In this document: positions 60,898-64,000 of the stretch, one piece after another
Numbering within the stretch: the stretch's first letter is position 1
Layout of the letters: each line of letters opens with the position of its first letter
DNA from: Pseudomonas oryzicola
GTDB taxonomy: Bacteria > Pseudomonadota > Gammaproteobacteria > Pseudomonadales > Pseudomonadaceae
DNA length: 64,000 nucleotides
Assembly: GCF_014269185.2 (NCBI RefSeq)
Contig: NZ_JABWRZ020000001.1
Coordinates: forward strand, 2,443,001 to 2,507,000
Direction: 5' to 3'
Translations under genes and position numbers: made by a program
Notes under the pieces: model-generated
The model's input: only the letters and a program-made list of their open reading frames with translations
The model's database searches: none
What the model was told of the DNA's origin: nothing

Positions 60898-61118
60898 GTG
60901 TTTGTCCCGTATTGTGTTACCGAATGTTCAGGCTTGTTGAGTTAGAAGAACGGCAGGCGGAGGAAGGTTGTATGGAATCTGCGCATTGGCGACGAGTGGC
61001 GGTTGGCCGTGTGCGACGTGCGTCCAGCCTGGCCGGCTGTCCGATGGTTCGGATTGTTTTTGCACTGTGCGGCGGAACCCGACGCTCTATGGAAGACACC
61101 ACCAACGAGGGCTGCCAC

Positions 61119-61415
61119 ATGAAAAAGAGAGGCGAGACGTACCGCAGCTGGTGCGATCCGATCCTGCACCATCAGGTCCACGAGGAAGCCCTCGACGACG
61201 ACACCCGCCTGGAGGTACAGACGCGCCTGTCCCGTACAGGCGCAACCCAGCTGTTCATCGGGGTGTATCTGGCCGATGGCACGGCGCTGTACGAACGCGC
61301 CTATGCCCAGCGCCCCGGTGAAACCATGAGCCGGGCGCTGGTGTGGGGGGTAGGGCGTGCCCGGCGGGTTGCCGCCGAGCGCCGGGCGTTCAGCGCCGAG
61401 TCGCTCGGCGGCTGA
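61119..61415 (+). CDS. Small hypothetical protein
   Basis: ATG 61119 follows CGAGGG. The 98-residue protein begins MKKRGETYRSWCDPILHHQVHEEALDDD and ends in an Arg-rich region (RARRVAAERRAF). No family is recognised. An ATG at 61089 in the same frame is a weaker start. It is divergent from cyoA and ends three bases before a convergent small gene. Confidence 0.6.
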   Translation: MKKRGETYRSWCDPILHHQVHEEALDDDTRLEVQTRLSRTGATQLFIGVYLADGTALYERAYAQRPGETMSRALVWGVGRARRVAAERRAFSAESLGG

Positions 61416-61418
61416 GCC

Positions 61419-61562
61419 TCAACCGTCGGACTGTTGCTCGGGTGGCACCTGGCCCTCTGGCCAGTCGGGCGCCTCTTGTTCCGGCTTCGGTTCGGGTACA
61501 GGCTCGCCGGGGTTGTGCGGCACCTCGTCGACATACGGGTCGGGGTGGTTGGGGTCGATCAT
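61419..61562 (-). CDS. Very small Pro/Glu-rich protein
   Basis: ATG 61562 is preceded by a strong GAGGAGA at good spacing, and the 47-codon frame begins MIDPNHPDPYVDEVPHNPGE and ends EQQSDG. It is made mainly of Pro, Glu and Asp with PEPKPEQ-type spacing, so likely disordered and acidic. The ribosome site and tight packing between genes argue for a real gene. No function can be given. Confidence 0.6.
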   Translation of the reverse strand: MIDPNHPDPYVDEVPHNPGEPVPEPKPEQEAPDWPEGQVPPEQQSDG

Positions 61563-61707
61563 GGCGTGTCTCCTCGCAGGTTGGTCACCTGGCTTAGGTC
61601 GCCCTGGTCCGCAAGCTGTTCAACTGGATGTCACCAACGGAACGTCGTGCCTCCAAAGTGTTCCATTGAAGGAGCCGTCACAGGGGAACGAACAGGGAGT
61701 TGACGTG

Positions 61708-62421
61708 ATGATTCATCTGGGTTGCGCAGGCTGGAGCCTGCCTCGCCAGTACGCCGATGAGTTTCCATCCCCTGGCAGCCACCTGCAGCGCTACGCCACG
61801 GGTTTGAACGCAGTCGAGATCAACAGCTCGTTCTACCGGCCGCATCGGCCTGATACCTATGCCCGCTGGGCAGCGTCCGTTCCGGCGGATTTTCGCTTTG
61901 CCGTGAAGCTGCCGAAGAGCATCACCCACGAACGGCGCCTGCATGAGGCCATCCCAGCGTTGGAAGCGTTCCTCGCCCAGTGCGGCCAGCTGGGCGAGCA
62001 GCTCGGCTGCCTGCTGGTGCAATTGCCCCCTTCGCTGGACTACACCCGCGAAACCGCCTGGCAATTCTTTGCCGATTTGCGCGCCCGCTATGCCGGGCCG
62101 GTGGCGCTGGAACCCAGGCACGCCAGCTGGCAAGGCGCACAGTCGATGCTGGTCGACCTGCATATCGCCCAGGTGGCAGCCAGCCCTGCACGCTTCGACA
62201 GCGACGCCCAGCCAGGTGGCTGGCCGGGCCTGGTCTACTGGCGCCTGCATGGTGAACCGCGCATCTATCACAGTGCCTACGCCGATGACTATCTTCGACG
62301 CCTGGCCGAGCAGTTGCAGCGCAGCCGCGCCGCTGGCGTGCCGACCTGGTGCATCTTCGACAACACGGCTTCCGGCGCTGCAGTGGGGGGCGCCTTGAGG
62401 CTGCAGCGCTATCTGCGCTGA
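61708..62421 (+). CDS. DUF72 family protein
   Basis: The 237-residue protein has the DUF72 (YecE-like) TIM-barrel pattern: IHLGCAGWSLPRQYADEFP, NAVEINSSFYRPHRPDTYARWAASVPADFRFAVKLPKSITH, GCLLVQLPPSLDY and LVYWRLHGEPRIYHSAYADDYL. The family's function is not established; radical or sugar-related chemistry has been proposed. ATG 61708 follows GGGAG. Confidence 0.9.
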   Translation: MIHLGCAGWSLPRQYADEFPSPGSHLQRYATGLNAVEINSSFYRPHRPDTYARWAASVPADFRFAVKLPKSITHERRLHEAIPALEAFLAQCGQLGEQLGCLLVQLPPSLDYTRETAWQFFADLRARYAGPVALEPRHASWQGAQSMLVDLHIAQVAASPARFDSDAQPGGWPGLVYWRLHGEPRIYHSAYADDYLRRLAEQLQRSRAAGVPTWCIFDNTASGAAVGGALRLQRYLR

Positions 62422-62447
62422 GCGAGGTAAAGCTGAAGGATGGGCGC

Positions 62448-62693
62448 TCAGCCCGCTTCCATTGCGGTGTTCTTTTTCCACCCGCGCAGGTTCATCGCGC
62501 ACAGGCAAACCTGCAGCATGATCAGTGCCCAGGCCTGGACCTGCCAGCCCCAGATCGCCCACAGCAGGTTGCTGGCAATGAAACAGCAGAAACCCAGCTT
62601 GCGCCGGCCAGGGCGGCGCGAGCCAATGCACCAGGCGGCCAGAACTGTCAGGGCCATGGCGGGCCATTGCAACAAGTCGATCCAATATTCCAT
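62448..62693 (-). CDS. Small membrane protein
   Basis: The 81-residue protein has three hydrophobic segments (LLQWPAMALTVLAAWCIG, LGFCCFIASNLLWAIWGW, AWALIMLQVCLCAMNLRGW). The pattern with WxIW resembles small inner-membrane proteins of unknown role. ATG 62693; a GTG lies one codon upstream. It is 51 bases downstream of the hemerythrin gene, on the same strand. Confidence 0.65.
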   Translation of the reverse strand: MEYWIDLLQWPAMALTVLAAWCIGSRRPGRRKLGFCCFIASNLLWAIWGWQVQAWALIMLQVCLCAMNLRGWKKNTAMEAG

Positions 62694-62744
62694 CACAGGC
62701 TTCCACGGCGCGCCTGCGCGCCCGGCGGGGCGCGCAGGCGGTTG

Positions 62745-63209
62745 TCAGGCGGCGTTCAGCTCGCCCTTGAGCAGCTTCTTCTGGGCTTGCATGGCCTGGC
62801 CCATCTCTTCCAGCGCCTGGTTGCCCAGCAGTTTGCGGGCAGTCGGGAACAGCTCGCTTTCTTCTTCCTCGATATGGTGTTCCAGCAGCTCCTTCATGAC
62901 CTTGACCCTGCCGGCGAACTCGATGGTGCCGGTGTCGGTCTGCAGCAGGTCCGGCAGCACCAGGGAATCGACGGCACGGTGCTCTTCCTTGGCCTCGTAG
63001 TACATTTTCGCCTCTTCCTTGCCACCGGCCTGCTTGATCGCCGGATAGAGGATTTCCTCTTCCAGGGCGGTATGGATGGTCACCTCCTGCTTGATGCGTT
63101 CGAGCAGCTCGGTGCGTTTTTTCACTGCACGCTCGGTGGTGGAGGACAGCTCCTCCAGCAGCTTCTTCACCAGCTCATGGTCCTGCACCAACAGATCGAT
63201 TGCGTTCAT
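62745..63209 (-). CDS. Hemerythrin HHE domain protein
   Basis: The 154-residue protein has a four-helix HHE domain: DLLVQDHELVKKLLEE (His11), VTIHTALEEEILYPAI (His with Glu), KEEHRAVDSLV (His), LLEHHIEEEESELFPTARKLLG (His, His, Glu), which provide the di-iron ligands. Such proteins bind oxygen, nitric oxide or iron. The start at 63209 has GAGGTG upstream. Confidence 0.9.
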   Translation of the reverse strand: MNAIDLLVQDHELVKKLLEELSSTTERAVKKRTELLERIKQEVTIHTALEEEILYPAIKQAGGKEEAKMYYEAKEEHRAVDSLVLPDLLQTDTGTIEFAGRVKVMKELLEHHIEEEESELFPTARKLLGNQALEEMGQAMQAQKKLLKGELNAA

Positions 63210-63400
63210 GAATCACCTCTTCGGGCTCGGAAAAATCACGGTTGCCTTCGATGGAGTGAAGCGCGGGTCGCAAGGTTCAAAGCGGTTGATCAACGTACCG
63301 CTCGCTCGCGCAAGGGCGGGTGATGACCAGCAAGTCAGAATAAATGAATCTTTTTGCCAAGCGCGGGCTCAATTAGCCTGAATCGATGGAGGAGAGTCCA

Positions 63401-63697
63401 ATGGCAGGACCGCAGTTGTTTGTGATCGAGTACGAGCTTCACGGGGAATTTCGCACGTTCATCATCCGCCAGGAGCGCATGGACAATGCCGAAGCCTGGC
63501 ACTGGGCAAGTTGCGATGCCGGCGTGGGGATCATCCCCAGGTTTGGCCAGCACAAGATCAAGAAGGTCAGCCGGCCGATGGCCGAGCGTTACGGGCTGGC
63601 CAATGTGCGTTGGCGCGCGTCGGGCCAGGGGCCTGAGTTCGTCGCCCCACCCATAGACGTGAAGAAGTTCTCGAATGGGTCTTCCGGGGAAGCGTGA
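63401..63697 (+). CDS. Small conserved Pseudomonas hypothetical protein
   Basis: ATG 63401 follows GGAGGAGAG. The 98-residue protein reads MAGPQLFVIEYELHGEFRTF... with AEAWHWASCDAGVGIIPRFG in the middle, a compact pattern common in Pseudomonas small proteins (probably the DUF6555 family; recalled by pattern, not checked). No function known. Confidence 0.75.
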   Translation: MAGPQLFVIEYELHGEFRTFIIRQERMDNAEAWHWASCDAGVGIIPRFGQHKIKKVSRPMAERYGLANVRWRASGQGPEFVAPPIDVKKFSNGSSGEA

Positions 63698-63766
63698 GGT
63701 GCTTCGCTGGCCATTACGAGGGTAGTCAGGGCCGCACCAGCGGCCCTTGATCGAAGGGGAAGGTTC

Positions 63767-64000
63767 GTGGAGATTCTGCCGTTACTCAATGCCCTGTTGC
63801 TGGCACGTGGCCCCGGAGGCCAGGAAGATGAGGTCCGGGTGGTCGCGCAGCGGGCGCTGGCCGCTTGTTGCGAGGAGGTGCACGGCGACAGTGCCGGCAA
63901 CCTGGTCGGCGTCATTCGCGCAGCGGCCCCTGCCGACCCTGCTACGGCGATACGGGTCATGGCCCATCTTGATGAAATTGCCATGATCGTCAAGAAAGTC
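63767..64000 (+). CDS. M42 family metallopeptidase, N-terminal part (cut by window end)
   Basis: GTG 63767, behind AAGGGGAAGG, opens a frame that continues to the window end. The 78 visible residues read LLNALLLARGPGGQEDEVRVVAQRAL, HGDSAGNLVGVIR and MAHLDEIAMIVKKV. The last motif is the HxDEIG-like metal-ligand segment of M42 aminopeptidases (and related M20/M18 families), here with Ala in place of Gly. The active site and C-terminus lie outside the window. Confidence 0.75.
   Translation, partial: MEILPLLNALLLARGPGGQEDEVRVVAQRALAACCEEVHGDSAGNLVGVIRAAAPADPATAIRVMAHLDEIAMIVKKV

Overview
The window is about 64 kb of GC-rich, densely coding chromosome from a Pseudomonas of the P. putida group. 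The assignment rests on protein content, on gene order matching the P. putida ped (PQQ-dependent alcohol oxidation) locus, and on the many short REP palindromes (GTAGGAGCGG...CCGCGAT type) between genes. No rRNA, tRNA, CRISPR array, complete insertion sequence or prophage is visible.

Layout. 1-2.9 kb: the end of a sulfatase-fold protein, a CDP-glycerol glycerophosphotransferase family protein, an M50 metalloprotease-like membrane protein and a small HTH protein. 3-13.5 kb: mixed housekeeping and accessory genes: DUF3592 protein, a DapF-fold protein with both catalytic cysteines changed to serine, an alpha/beta hydrolase, a MAPEG protein, an XRE/MmyB regulator, two MFS transporters, a tandem universal stress protein and a Rho_N-domain protein. 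13.7-18.9 kb: a phosphate ABC transporter operon pstSCAB behind a Pho box, followed by a degenerate Fic-like gene and a HAD gene where phoU might be expected.

19.2-44.4 kb is the core of the window: a porin, a NosP-like FIST protein with its hybrid kinase, the regulator AgmR/PedR1, a PQQ-associated ABC system with rhodanese-like and beta-propeller partners, the PedS2/PedR2 two-component system, a pentapeptide protein, the Ca-type quinoprotein PedE, cytochrome c PedF, periplasmic protein PedG, a SoxYZ-like carrier and a zinc metallohydrolase, the lanthanide-type quinoprotein PedH, the aldehyde dehydrogenase PedI, a very short pqqA with pqqD, the iron-type alcohol dehydrogenase ErcA and a second hybrid kinase. 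Alcohols are oxidised in the periplasm by PedE or PedH, electrons pass to PedF, aldehydes are oxidised further by PedI, and PedS2/PedR2 switches between the two dehydrogenases. PedE carries Ser and PedH carries Asp two residues after the catalytic Asp, which is the Ca/lanthanide discriminator. Two short sequence motifs recur in the promoters of this region and may be the regulator binding sites.

44.5-64 kb: a 118-bp tandem REP array, a TPP-dependent oxidase/decarboxylase-like enzyme, a small iron-permease family protein, an exonuclease III, a giant CheB-CheR-PAS-kinase-receiver fusion, a stress group (KGG-repeat protein, manganese catalase, ferritin-like DUF892 protein), a MscS channel, cyoABCD (cytochrome bo oxidase without cyoE), several small proteins, a DUF72 protein, a hemerythrin and the start of an M42 peptidase that runs off the window.
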